A stretch of 64,000 bases of DNA, taken from assembly GCF_901000735.1 (NCBI RefSeq), contig NC_081547.1, positions 17,286,013 through 17,350,012 of the forward strand, read 5' to 3'. The DNA is from Corylus avellana. Taxonomy: Eukaryota > Streptophyta > Magnoliopsida > Fagales > Betulaceae. The notes under the pieces are model-generated. The model was not told where the DNA came from and did no database searches. It saw nothing but the letters and a program-made list of their open reading frames with translations. Every line of letters begins with the position of its first letter. Position 1 is the stretch's first letter. The position numbers and the translations under genes are program-made. Shown piece by piece: positions 10,903 to 21,908 of this stretch.

Positions 10903-11049
10903 CCATCCTCCCATCCTCCCACTTTTTAAAATCACAATTGAATATGTAGGGCCATCTGGGTCTAACACATGAGCCCCACAGATCTAATGGTAAGTTTGAA
11001 AATTACGAAGATGTGAGAAGAATAAGGGGAGAACTTAACCTCTTATACT
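10903..11049. other. Unassigned spacer
   Basis: Short stretch with CCCATCCT tandem words at 10903-10920. It has no LINE or LTR similarity that I can see, so the LINE segment to its right appears broken here. Confidence 0.35.
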
Positions 11050-11105
11050 AAAAGAATATTCTCAGCAAATGTTTCAAAGAGGGACAAAAGCCAAGTGATT
11101 AAATT
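11050..11105 (-). pseudogene. LINE reverse-transcriptase fragment left of element D
   Basis: The minus strand reads FNHLAFVP, then, after a frameshift, FAENILLV. This matches the L1 RT block NQSAFVPGR..AENILLVQE. It is the direct continuation of the RT that stops at 36228 with CLKGLIS. The pair shows that everything from 11106 to 36227 was inserted into one LINE. Confidence 0.6.
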
Positions 11106-11757
11106 TGTTGATGACAATTTTCCGAGGAGTGATGTGGCACGAAGTTTGAGGAATCGTCAGTCTGCAAAAGAAGAAAAGAGTAGGATAAGAGTTGCCGGGG
11201 GTGTGCCGGGGGGGGATAGCTCCGATGCCTAAGTTAGTGAAATGTTTGAGAGTGTATAAGCGCAATGAGAGCTTGAAAGAGAATTGTGATTACTAAATTA
11301 TGAGTTAGAGCTTCCCATTTATAGGCATCAGGTGGCAGTTGTTGCCCGTAATTCTCGGCCCCACGTTCCTGAGGATCCACATGTACCATGTAGGCGAAGT
11401 GGATTGTGGGTTGTGGGTTTCTCCACGACCATGAGATTGTAGAGTGTGTTGGTGGGGCCATGCTTGTGTTGGGTGTGGGCTCCCAAGTAATCCTTAGGTG
11501 CATGTGTCTCGGTTTGGCACTGACAGCTAGGCCACGTTCTGGTGAACGTGGATGCTTTGTTTGGACGCTAGGTGAATTGGTTTGCTTTACTGGCGGAAGG
11601 TTCATTGTACCTTCGGTCAAAAGACCACTGTGCCCTTGATGGGCTGGTTGTGCTTCGGATTGGCTGACTATGTCTCGGCTTGGGCCTATTTAGCAGGCTT
11701 GCACATTGGACCTGGGCTAGAGCTGTTGGGCTTTGTAGTGGCCGATCCATGACCCAA
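11106..11757 (-). repeat. 3' LTR of element D
   Basis: Closely matches 35546-36227 over the full length, apart from a 20-bp-scale indel near 11577/36028. On the minus strand it starts near TTGGGTCATGGATCGG and ends GTCATCAACA. A CCTATAAATGGGAAGC-type TATA region is visible on the minus strand at 11310-11330. No PBS follows, consistent with a 3' LTR. Confidence 0.75.
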
Positions 11758-14082
11758 TAGTTACCTTCCTATTTCCTTGTCTGAGTGAGTGGAAATGTCT
11801 TGTTCTTCAAAATGGATCGGTTACCGTCCAAACCTCGAGATGAGGATTTTCTTGGATTTGTCTTCCAAACTTAAAAAAATTTGAAACAATTTTTAGAGGA
11901 AAAATTGCCTTTTGAGCCTCCCGAGCTAATAGCCTGGAAGCTGTTGGTCTGCTCAAGCCAACGATCTGTGAGACTGTTGGTCTTCCCGAGTGATGGACGG
12001 CTTGCGTGTCGGTGCTCGTATCTCGAAGTTGTTGGCACATGTCGCTTCTTGTGTGGTTGGAATCTCGGTGGCTACATGTCAAACTATGAATGGCTCGGTG
12101 AGGCACATCTTTTAAGGGCATTAAACTTCGGTGCATGTTTCGAAGTAACCTTAGGGTTGCGTGGGTGCCGCCTCTTCAGAGTACTCAAATGCCATACCTC
12201 CTATGCCCCTAGAAAAATCTCCATCTCTTTCACTTCACCATTCCACACTTCTAACTAGCCAAAATCTTCCATTTTCACTCCCTTAAAGCTTTGCAACTTT
12301 TTTTCTTCTTCTTTGCTTTGTTGCCTTGCTTCCATTCTCACTCCTTTCCCCAATACTACTTCTTGAGAGTAGTATATTGTTAAGTGCTAAAATATTCATA
12401 TTTTCAGCCCTTAACTTACATGTTTTAATCGTTTGGTTTTAGTTAATTAGGCAATTTTAATTCCTTTTTGTGTTTTCCATACTTTTGTAGGCTTTTGGAA
12501 GAAAATGAAGTAAATCGGGAAGATTTGGGCTCAAAGAGAGAAGATGGGAAAAGTGGGAGCCCTTGACACTGCGATCACAGGTTCCTTGCGATTGAGTGCA
12601 GTACCAGAGAAGACACATCATAAAGTAGGCCATAAGCGCTCGAGCGCACAACAGAAGAGGCTCGATCGCAGACATGTGATCGAGCGTACACGGGTTGCGA
12701 TCGATCGCACCTGTGCGCAGGAGACATATCAAAGCTGCGGCCATAATGCTAATATTTCCATATTAGGGTTTTCCAGCTCCCAATTGTAATAGGTTTTGAA
12801 ACCCTACAAAATTCCTAGGTTTACTAGTTTGTCAAGAACTTCTAAAGCCTATAAATAGACCCTTAAGCCTCTAGAGTAGGTATGCTTGGTAATGAGAAGA
12901 ATTGGAGCTCTTCAAGTTCAAGTTTTGGGTTTATTCTTTTTCTTTATTTTATTTTATTTTATTTTATGAAGATGTTTAACATCAACTTCATGTGTAACTA
13001 ATTTAATTAGTAGGGCTAGATTGAAGCCCTAGTTATGTTTTGTTAATATTCAATATTGGCGCGTTTGTGATGATCTTGTTATGATATCTTATTTGATTAA
13101 TACCTAGTTTTATGAATTCCTCATATGTGTGTGCCTGATCAACATGTGCATGTTGTATGGACTAGTTAGTTAAATCAATTTGGATGATCGAGTCCTAAGT
13201 TTAACATAAGTAACAAAAGTAATCCACACCGGGTTCTTGGATTAATCAACATGGGGAACCGGGAGTATACACTCATGCCCTAGGCCCCATGTGTTTGTCG
13301 ATTTCCACAGAATATATGCTTTCTTAGAGAACAACTTAGTATACACTATGCTAAATCCTATAGGGAAGAAAAGAGCTAGAATATACACCTATGCCTAACT
13401 CGTTGCTTAGGAAAATCTATAGCTTAAGGAGTATACACCCATGCCTTTAGGTTGATAAACATTAGATAGACATAACTTGATCAAAACATTGGCATATTGA
13501 TATATTAGCTTAATATAATTAGTGGTGGATATCAAAGACCTACCTTTTTATCATTATCAATTTAATTCCAATCTCTTGTTTTATTTTACTTTGGGAATTG
13601 ATTTTAGACAAGATTCACCGGTCGTCGTGGGAATGATCCCATATTTGCACACTATACTACTATGTTGACCTCGTGCACTTGCGGGTAAAACATCCGGTTA
13701 TTTGCCTATTAATTTAGGTAGGTAAATGTGGAACAACATATATCTTAGGGTTTCGGTCGAGTCTGTGCCATTTGCCGAGCCTTTCGTTGGTTCGGCTAGC
13801 CCAGTCCTTGATTATCTCCATTTTCTTTTTCCTTTGATCAAACCTGCGCTCGGTCACCTTCGGCTCAGCGTCACCCATCTTCTGATTCAGTGAGGTTACC
13901 TGTGTATCCCTCGGTTGCTTATACCAAGTTTTCTATATCTAATGGGACGAAACGACGGGGAGGAATTCGATGGTTTAGGAGAGGCATGCTTAGCCTTTTG
14001 GCGGTCGTCTCTTACATCTGCCAACGAAGGTCGGATCAAGAGGAGTTGCTTCATTCCCTTCTCCGTGGATCTTTGATTTGAT
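11758..14082. other. 3' noncoding part of element D, split by a solo LTR
   Basis: The first 20 bases beside the LTR are pyrimidine-rich on plus (TTACCTTCCTATTTCCTTG), giving a purine-rich minus strand where a polypurine tract would be expected. No coherent coding is seen at 11758-12377. After the solo LTR (12378-13738) the sequence resumes in register at TCTTAGGG. Confidence 0.45.
12378..13738 (+). mobile_element. Solo LTR, Athila-like family A1 (1361 bp)
   Basis: Starts TGTTAAGTGC, ends GGAACAACA and is flanked by an exact TSD TATAT (12373-12377 and 13739-13743). Closely related copies are at 21996-23344 and 21909-24619. It contains a CpG-rich array of GATCGAGCGCAC-like words (about 12570-12720), a TATA-like TATAAATAGACC (12851) and four copies of an AGTATACACCCATGCC-type motif (13264-13445). 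No internal region, so it is a recombination product. Confidence 0.92.
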
Positions 14083-14540
14083 GAAGGCCAGAATGGGGTC
14101 GTGGTGCAAGAAGGTGTGCACGAAGTTTGCCTGTAAGAGGCAATGTTCAGAGTTGGACTTAGATTTCCCTTCCCGAAGGTTATTCGAGGCGTTCAGAGCC
14201 ACTTGAACTTGGCTCCACACCAAATTGCACCGAACGCTTGGCAGTACTTCTTCACCTGCGTTGCTCTATGGCCGCTTGTCCTCGAAGATGAGCATCTCAT
14301 GATAGCTCGGGAATTCTTGGGGGTTTACCGCATTGCGAAGAATCCCCAAACTTGCCTCTTGTCGTTCGGTTCTTTGTTTATATATTTCTAACTTGTGTTT
14401 TTCTCCAGCATACAAACGTACAGAGCTATTTGATGAAGAGGTGGATAGAGTGAGTCCAATTCAAGCGTTCGGTCGGAACAAGAAGAACCATGACTGACTG
14501 GATTATGGTTACATGGCCACCATGGCCAACTTGGAGAAGT
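14083..14540 (+). pseudogene. Antisense extra ORF of element D (PF04195-like fragment)
   Basis: The plus strand, antisense to D, reads VQEGVHEVCL, a stop, then EAMFRVGLRFPFPKVIRGV, HLNLAPHQIAPNAWQYFF, CVALWPLVLEDEH and IAREFLGVYRI. The pattern 'LRFPFP..I..V...L.LAP.QI.PNAW....C...W' is that of the plant 'putative gypsy type transposon' domain (PF04195), found in extra ORFs of plant retroelements. A possible intron ends at CTCCAG (14410), followed by more Lys/Glu-rich reading. Frame breaks and a stop make it nonfunctional. Role unknown even in intact relatives. The C-element LTR at 14556 interrupts what followed. Confidence 0.6.
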
Positions 14541-14555
14541 ATTTGTGGTACCCCT

Positions 14556-15705
14556 TGTTGTGAATTTTAATTGTACTTGCAAGTGGACGAGTCGTTTGTA
14601 ATATAACTTTTGCAAGTGCGAGGTTGAATCCACAGGGAATTATGTTCGTGTAAATAAACTTCTATCTAAATCGATTGAACTTTAACCTAGTTCCAAAAAT
14701 TGTGTGATTTTTCTTGCAAATGTAAACTAAATGAAATTATCTTAATCAAATGAAAAAAAATACTAAGGCTTCAGAATTCACACTCACCAATCAAGCAACA
14801 CATTCTCATGTTTTGTTCATACATCCGAAGAACGATAAAACCTATGCATGCTACTTTCCATAAAAAATAAACCCCATTGAAACATTCAATGAATCCATTC
14901 ATTATTCAAATTACAAAGAATACCCAACTTAAATAAAATCATCCAATGTATCCGTTTGATTGACGAATCCCAATAGATATCCAATTTAAATTGAATTATT
15001 CAATGTATCCGTCGGATAAAACACACTGAATATCCGACATTTAGACAATAATAATCGAAACAATCAATTAAAAGAGTTTAATCCAATAATTGAATTGAAA
15101 TAGAACATCAAATCAATTAAACATCGGAATTGTACGAACATTACAATGAGAATGTGACTGCTAATCAATGGTGAGGCTTCATCTTCAACCTTAGTTGAAG
15201 GTTTAGCCTCTCATGACTACAAAAATCAAATTAAAACTAATTGAATTCATCATAGCTGATAAACTTACAAAGGTAAAATGTGTTCAGAGCTACAAGATGC
15301 CAAAAGCTCAAAAATTACACTGAACGGCGCCCTATGGTGCATTTCCCCAGAAAAATAAGCTATTTATAACCCTAAATTAGGGTTTTGGTGCTACTGGAAA
15401 TCGCATCTGATGTGTTCGTCCGGATGGGCCTGTTGGCCGTCCGGACGGTAACTATTTTTTTTGTGCTTCGCTTGAGAGCGCAGGTCCATTCGGATGGACA
15501 TGTAGGCCGTTCGGATGGGCCTTGCTTCCTTCGTGGCTTTCTCCCAAAAAACTGGTATTTTTCACATTAAATCCACGCTTTTCCCTTGGCAACTTTCAAA
15601 ATCCTGAAAACACAAAACTAACACAAAACATCAGATTATAATACTGCTAAGTGATTACCAAATGTGAATTAAGGGGTCCAAATATGCAATATTTGGCACT
15701 CATCA
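14556..15705 (-). repeat. 3' LTR of element C (family C)
   Basis: On minus it starts TGATGAGTGCCAAATATTG and ends AATTCACAACA. Related LTRs occur at 44215-45576, 61845-63175 and 63705 onward. The GTAAGTTTGGGGGCATT purine-rich tract precedes it on minus. Confidence 0.88.
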
Positions 15706-17040
15706 AATGCCCCCAAACTTACATTTTGCTAGTCTCTTAGCAAAAAAACACTAAAAATAAAATGATGAAAGCATGAAACATAAGCCTGCTGTCGTGGGAG
15801 AGATGATTGTATTTAGCATATGCAACAAGCCTTTGAAAACCCTAGGCATCTCTAGTGGACGAGTGAAGTTTCGTGAGGGTTTGACATAAATGATACACAT
15901 AAATTTTTTTTCAGCAGTATGTTGTTGACTAGAATGAATTTTCATACAAGGAAATGGTTCTTATTCATGAGCATGCTTAAAATGATAAACACCATTTTCA
16001 CATGATCAGAACGTCCAAAATCAATTCACTTATAAATGGACTTCTGAAACAACATATGTTCCATTAAGTGCAAAGTGAGATTAACATACAATTATGAGGC
16101 TTCAATTCATTGAAAATCTTGTATACCTCAAAATTTATAGGAATTTCTATCAGATGAAGATAACCAAGGCTTAAGTCAAAATATGCATTTTTTTTTTTTT
16201 TTTTGTTTTGTGTGTGTAGGCTATGCAATGCTTATCTCCCTTAAGCTTTCTAATTAACCTATGTAATGAGTGTTAGGTCAATGACTTCCAAACCAGATGG
16301 TTTTAGGGCACTAGATGTAAAAACATCCATAAGGGCTTAATAACTCAAGTCAAAAAGGCTACAAAGCCAAACTAGCCATACAATCAATCAACTTGAATTT
16401 CAAACGTTTTTACACGAACACTTAATGCTTACTGAGGCAAGAGGTCTGGTTACTCAATGAGAAACTCAAAATGATTTTTATTTTTTTATTTTCAAGCCAA
16501 GGTTATTCATCAACAAATTATCCAACAAATCTCAAGATACACATGATTCAGTTCAAATTTCATACCTCACATACTCTATGCACATGTGCTCGTGATGATC
16601 AACTCAAAACAAGTGAAGTCTCTATAGGCCAAAAATGAGTCAAAGGACTCAGATTCCTAATGACATGATGATGTGTTCAAAATGTTAAGTTAGCCAATGA
16701 ACTGCAAACCACAGCTACAGCTTAACTCATGCTTAACAACAACCTAGCACTTTTTTTTTTTTGAAACAAACACAAACAACAAAAGATAAAAGAAATGGAC
16801 AGTAATGTCTTTCCCACCCCTGAACTTAAACGACACATTGTCCCTAATGTGTATTGAAATATAATACCGAGTGGGAAGAACGCTTAGGGCGTAACGTAAG
16901 AGAACGTCCCCTAAACTTGAATGTAAGACACTTGTCCTGAAAAAACACAATAAAACAAAAACAAAAACAAACAAAACAAAATCAAATGACAAGAAATAAA
17001 AAGAAAGAGGGTTGCCTCCCACAAGCGCTAAGTTTACAGT
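15706..17040 (-). other. Conserved 3' noncoding region of element C
   Basis: No long ORF. On minus it matches 20480-21710 (A2) and 33040-34101 (B) in several blocks: CCTAAAACCATCTGG near 16300, AGCTTAAGGGAG near 16240, and a block with AAACCCTCACGAAACTTCAC and TTGTTGCATATGCTAAAT near 15810-15880. Poly-A/T tracts lie at 16186-16204 and 16750-16762. Confidence 0.75.
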
Positions 17041-17845
17041 CTTCAGTCAGACTTTCCACAGTAGATGTTGTCGATCAATACAGATAACTAGGATCCTCCA
17101 ACAGTGTTGTCTCAATCTCCGGACTCTTCAATTCCAAGAATGGTCTCAGCCGTTGGCCATTTTCCTTGAAAGTGTTGCCATTCTTTAGGTCCTCAATCTT
17201 AAAGGCTTTGTGAGTAGAAACTGATCGAATTATGAATGGGCCTATCCATCGAGATTTTAGCTTGCCTGGGAAAAGAAGCAGATGTGAATTGTAAAAAAGG
17301 ATTTTCTAACCAGGTTCAAAGGATCGTCTCAAAATGTTTTGGTCATGGACCTTCTTCTGTGCCTTGTACAACCTTGCACAATCATAAGCTTCATTCCATA
17401 GCTCCTCTAATTCATTAAGTTGGAGCTTCCTTTGCGAGCTAGCCTATGTGAGATTGAAATTTAACTGCTTGATGGCCTAGTATGCTCGGTGCTCCAACTC
17501 CACCGAAAGGTGACATGCTTTGCCGTACACAAGACGATAGGGAGACATGCCAATTGGAGTCTTGAAGGCTGTCCGGTATGCCCACAGTGCATCATTTAAT
17601 CGGAGAGACCAATCCTTTCTTGTGGGATTCACAGTCTTCTCCAAAATGTATTTGATCTCTCAATTGGAAATTTCAACCTGGCGACTCATCTGTGGATGAT
17701 ATGTGGTGGTAACCTTGTGGGTTATTAAAATATTTCTTCATAAGCTGCTCAAAAACCCTATTGCAAAATGCTTGCCCCTGTCACTGATGATAGCTCGAGG
17801 AGTACCAAAACAAGCAAATATATTATCCTTCAAGAACTAGACCAC
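17041..17845 (-). pseudogene. Integrase C-terminal half of element C
   Basis: Minus-strand reading includes CFGTPRAIISDRGKHFA (second catalytic Asp of the integrase core) next to the A2 insertion. [27 protein letters not shown] and KLQLNELEELWNEAYD follow, then GKLKSRWIGPFIIRSVSTH, the conserved C-terminal segment of Athila-type pol. Several stops (TAG/TAA) interrupt it. The first catalytic Asp (VDYVSKWVE) is on the other side of the inserted element, at about 25790. An integrase would join element DNA to the chromosome; this one is dead. Confidence 0.8.
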
Positions 17846-19173
17846 TGTTAAGTGCCAAAATATTCATATTTTAGCCCTTAAAACTTATATGTGTTAATTC
17901 CTTAGTGTTGTTAGTTTGTGCCATTTTATTCTTTTTCTGTATTTTTTGTGTCTTTGTAGGCCTTTGGAAGAAAATGAAGAAAACCTGGAAGTATTGATCT
18001 TAAAGAGCAAATTTGGGAAAAGCTGAAGGCTTTGGTAGTGCAATCGATCGCAGGTTGTGATCGAGCGCACACGGTCTGTGATCGAGTGCACTGCGATTGA
18101 GCACACACAGGTTGCGATCAAGCACACCCGTGCGCTAGAGATCGCAGCCCGTGCGCGGGAGAACAATGAGCTACAGCCGGAATGCCCTTTCCTTCCATAT
18201 TATGGTTTTCCAAGTCTCACTTGTAATAGGACTAAACCCTACGAATTTTCTAGGTTTACTTGTATAACAAGGACTTCTAAAGCCCTATAAATAGACCTCT
18301 AAACCTTGAGATTAATTATGCGGGAATAGACACAATTTGGGAGAGGAATTTGGAGGCTACTTCTAGGAGCGGTTTTCGGTTCTTTCTTTCCCTTTTCTTT
18401 TTAGTTTTACTATGTGTAACTAACTCTTAAGGAGGGATAGATTGAAGCCCTAATTATGTTTATTTAATATTTCAATATTAGCTCCTTTATGATAATCATA
18501 TTGTGTTGCTTAACTTGATTAATTCTTTTTTTCTTGAATTCCTCATATGTATGTGATTGGCCATTATATGCATGTGGTATGAATTAGTTAATTAAATCAA
18601 TTTGGATGACCGAGTCCTTGGTTTAATAAGAGTAACAAAAGAAATCGACATCGGATTCTTAGGTTAATCAACATGGAAAACCGGGAGTATACACCCATGC
18701 CCTAGGTTCCAAGTGTTTGTTGATTTCCATAGATTTATGCTTTTTTAAAGAACAACTTAGTATACATGTATGCTAAATCCTTTGAGAAAGAAAAGAGTTA
18801 GATAATACACCCATGCCTAACTCGTTGATTAGGGAAATCAATAACTTAAAGAGTATACACCATTACCTTTAGGTTGGGAAACATTAGGTATTTTTAATAT
18901 GATTGGATCATTGGCATATTATTATAGTGGTTGAGCATAATTAGTGGTGGATATCAAAGCCCTACCTTTACTTTATCTTTACATATTTTGATTTCTTTTT
19001 CATAATGTCAATTTAGCGATAACTTGATATTTTTAATCAATTCTAAATAAAATCAACAATCTCCGTGGGATCGATATCATATTTGCTGCACTATATTATC
19101 GTTTGATTTTATGCCCTTGCGAGTAAAATGAACTAAATATTATCTATTAATTTAGGTAGTACTTGGCACAACA
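17846..19173 (+). repeat. 5' LTR of element A2
   Basis: Starts TGTTAAGTGCC and ends GGCACAACA. It has a CpG-rich array of GATCGAGCGCACAC-like words (18042-18150), a TATAAATAGACC box (18288) and a spaced GTATACACCCATGCC motif. Confidence 0.9.
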
Positions 19174-19545
19174 AGTTTTTTGCACCGTTGCCGAGGATTG
19201 CTTGATTTTGTTTGGAATTTTTTTTTCTTTTAATTTATTTTTTGTTTTAAAATTTTATAGTTTTTTCCGTAGTTCCTGTTCTGCCCCTAGAGTTGAGCTC
19301 GAGCGCCCAACCAGGGCGATCAAGTGCACTAGTGCGATCGAGTGCACCTCACGGTGCAATCGATCGCACATCCGGACAGCATCATAGAAGCTGTTCTAAT
19401 TATAGATCTGATTTTTTTTTCTCTTCTTTTTATGCATAGTTGAGTCTGCATCTTCGTAAGTTTCATTTTTAATTTTGTTTCTTTTTAATTTTTTTCCTTT
19501 AACTTTTTGTTATTTTATTTTCAATTTCACACATGTGGGGAGGCA
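19174..19545 (+). other. A2 untranslated leader
   Basis: T-rich leader after the PBS. It contains a second block of GATCGAGTGCAC/GATCGCAC words at 19315-19372, the same word type as in the LTR. Confidence 0.55.
19180..19197 (+). other. Primer-binding site of A2, tRNA-Asp type
   Basis: TTGCACCGTTGCCGAGGA matches the Athila PBS TGGCGCCGTTGCCGGGGA (complement of the tRNA-Asp 3' end) at all but three positions and lies 6 bp after the LTR. This supports both LTR orientation and an Athila-type assignment. Confidence 0.8.
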
Positions 19546-19559
19546 TTTCGACTCCACAT

Positions 19560-20475
19560 GGAGCATGTTCGTTTTGCCATGACCTTTTATCACCATGTTA
19601 TAAATTTTCCCTCAATAAGACAAATTTCTAACAATTTTTTTGGCCATATGAACACATTGGGGAACAACAGCTATTTTAATTCTTAGAACCCATCATGAAG
19701 CCAACAGTCTAATCTCTCGTGGCAAGCTCAAGCTCTTGGAATTCAAACACCACAACTTCATGAAGAAGAGCCATTTCTATAGTTTTATGATCAATCTTCT
19801 CCCATTGATTGGCCTCAACAATACCAAGAGCAATATCGATACCAAGAAGAACCACCTCCTCCAAAAAGGCCTACCTTAGAAGAAACAGTGTCAGCTTTTC
19901 TTAGCCATAGTAAGGCCAGTAATCAACGGTTGCAATCCACCATGGCCAAGATAGAGGATCACTTCAAGTAAATATCAGATATCCTCAAAGAAGAAGAGTG
20001 TCAAGGTCAGTTCATGGCAAATCCTAATGGACTATATATAGGGGAAGAGTGCACCTACTATCATGAGAAAGCTGTCACATTGAGGAGTGAAGAGGTGGTT
20101 GAAAATCAAGTGGAAGAGGGGAAGGATGAGCAAACCGAAGTTCCACAGGAGCCACATCACGAAAGAGAAGAAAACACTAAGATTTTTTCACCATTAGCTC
20201 TTATTCATGAAACACCAAGAGGCTAGGAGAGAAGTCTATTAGAGCTACCAAATGAGCAAATTGAGGACATCAAGATAGAGAAGCTCCCTGAGTTTTCTTC
20301 CTACTTTATTCTAGTTCATGATTCCCCACCAGATGATAAACTATTTGAGAAAACTCAAAGTGGTCCTCCTCGATCTATAGACATTCGGAAGCATCTTGCA
20401 ATAGGAAGAATTCATTCCCTTTGGCGCAAGACATTTATTTTATTTTGTTTTTGTTTTCCTTTGTTACTTTAGTGT
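19560..20475 (+). pseudogene. Gag-region remnant of element A2
   Basis: Readable pieces include EEPFL-type and QYQEQYRYQEEPPPPKRP-like reading near 19830, then VSAFLSHSKASNQRLQSTMA, KIEDHFK, a stop, ISDILKEEECQGQFMANPNG, AVTLRSEEVVENQVEEGKDE, and a Glu-rich tail. The '.TLRSG' plus acid-rich order is that of the Athila Gag C-terminus just before protease. A stop after HFK (CAA to TAA) and others, plus the direct run into 3' noncoding DNA near 20475, show pol is deleted. No function expected. Confidence 0.6.
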
Positions 20476-20479
20476 TTTG

Positions 20480-21710
20480 TAGGGACAAGTGTGCGTCAAT
20501 TTGAGTTTGGGGGTGTGCTATGAGCCATGCTATTCCAGACAATTTCGTCCATATCCCAGATAAATCTTTCCATGTTATAGACACATTGTGGACAACGTAT
20601 AATCTAAGTTTGGGGGTATGGGAGACACTTTACACACACTTTGTCCCATTTTTGAAAAAGAAAGAAAGAAAAAAAATATGCATAATCATGTTTGTCTTAA
20701 AATTTTGGTTGATCTTAAAAATTGTGATTTGATTTCATTGGTGAGCTTAAAATTCTGAACACATGATCTGATAATTGAGTTTTTCAGTTTGGTTACTTGC
20801 TAAGGACAGTTGAGAATTTACATGTTTGATTTGATCTTGCACAAGCACATTAGCACATAATTTGTGGGTTATGACATGAAAGTCTGATGTGTGTGTTTCT
20901 ATATCTTGGGTGAAACTATATGACTTATTAGATGGATACTCTAGTATATATATATGTGATAAAAAGAAATATATATATATTCATTAATAAGCTTTTCACT
21001 AAGTAACTGGACCTCTTGCCTCAAAGCATTGAGTGTTCACGTCAAAATGTGAAGAATTTTGATTTGGTTAATGTCATGGTTAGTTTAGTTTTGTAGCCTT
21101 TTTGACTTGAGTTAGTAAGTTCTAGGGGTGTCTCTACACCTAATGCCCTAAAACCATCTGGTTTGGGAGTCATTGACTTAACACTCGTTACATGGGTAAA
21201 TTAGAAAGCTTAAGGGAGCCAAACATTGCACAACTTGATGAAAAAAGAAAAGAAAAGAAAAGAAAAGAAAAATATGCCATTGTTGTTCATTCTAATAGGG
21301 ATTGCAGTGAACTTTGAGATATTGGGATTGCTAGTTTACTTCACACTGTTTCGAACTTGTAATGTCTTAGCATATCTTTTGTAAGAGATTAAATTTTAAA
21401 ATTCTAATTCATTATGAAGATGGAGTTCATTTTTTTAAGCTTGCTAATGAATGAAAAATAATGGTTTTTGAGTGATACCTTAATTTTTGGATAACATGAA
21501 TGCTTGCACGATGTTTGTGGGTAACATTCCTAGAAAACCCTCATGAGACTTCACTCGTCCTCTAGGGAATTTCTAAGGGTTTAAAAGACTTGTTGCAGAT
21601 GCTAAATGCTACATCCCACAAAAGATGGATTTATCTTTTTGTTTTCTGTTTTTCATTTTGTTTTTAGTTTTGCATTGCTAAAGGACTAGTAATATGTATG
21701 TTTGGAGGTG
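20480..21710 (+). other. Conserved 3' noncoding region of element A2, with polypurine tract
   Basis: Shares ordered blocks with the corresponding regions of B and C: AACTGGACCTCTTGCCTCA near 21005, CTTTTTGACTTGAGTTAGTA near 21090, CCTAAAACCATCTGG near 21148, AGCTTAAGGGAG near 21207, and GACTTCACTCGTCCTCTAGG near 21546. It ends TGTTTGGAGGTG beside the 3' LTR. A GAAAA tandem run is at 21244-21270. Confidence 0.75.
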
Positions 21711-21908
21711 TGTTAAGTGCCAAAATATTCATTTTTTAGCCTTTAAACTTATATGTGTTAATTTCTTAGTGTTGTTAGTTTATGCCATTTTATTCATTTT
21801 TTGTATTTTCTGTGTCTTTGCCGGCCTTTGGAAGAAAAGGAAGAAAACATGGAAGTATTGAGCTTAAAGAGCAAATTTGGAAAAAGCTGAAGGCTCTGGT
21901 AGTGCAAT

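Noticed and set aside
11106..11757. Plus-strand orientation for LTR D (TGTTGATG start)
   Set aside because: The TATA box and the PBS region of its partner (35528-35545) both lie on the minus strand, so the LTR is read on minus.
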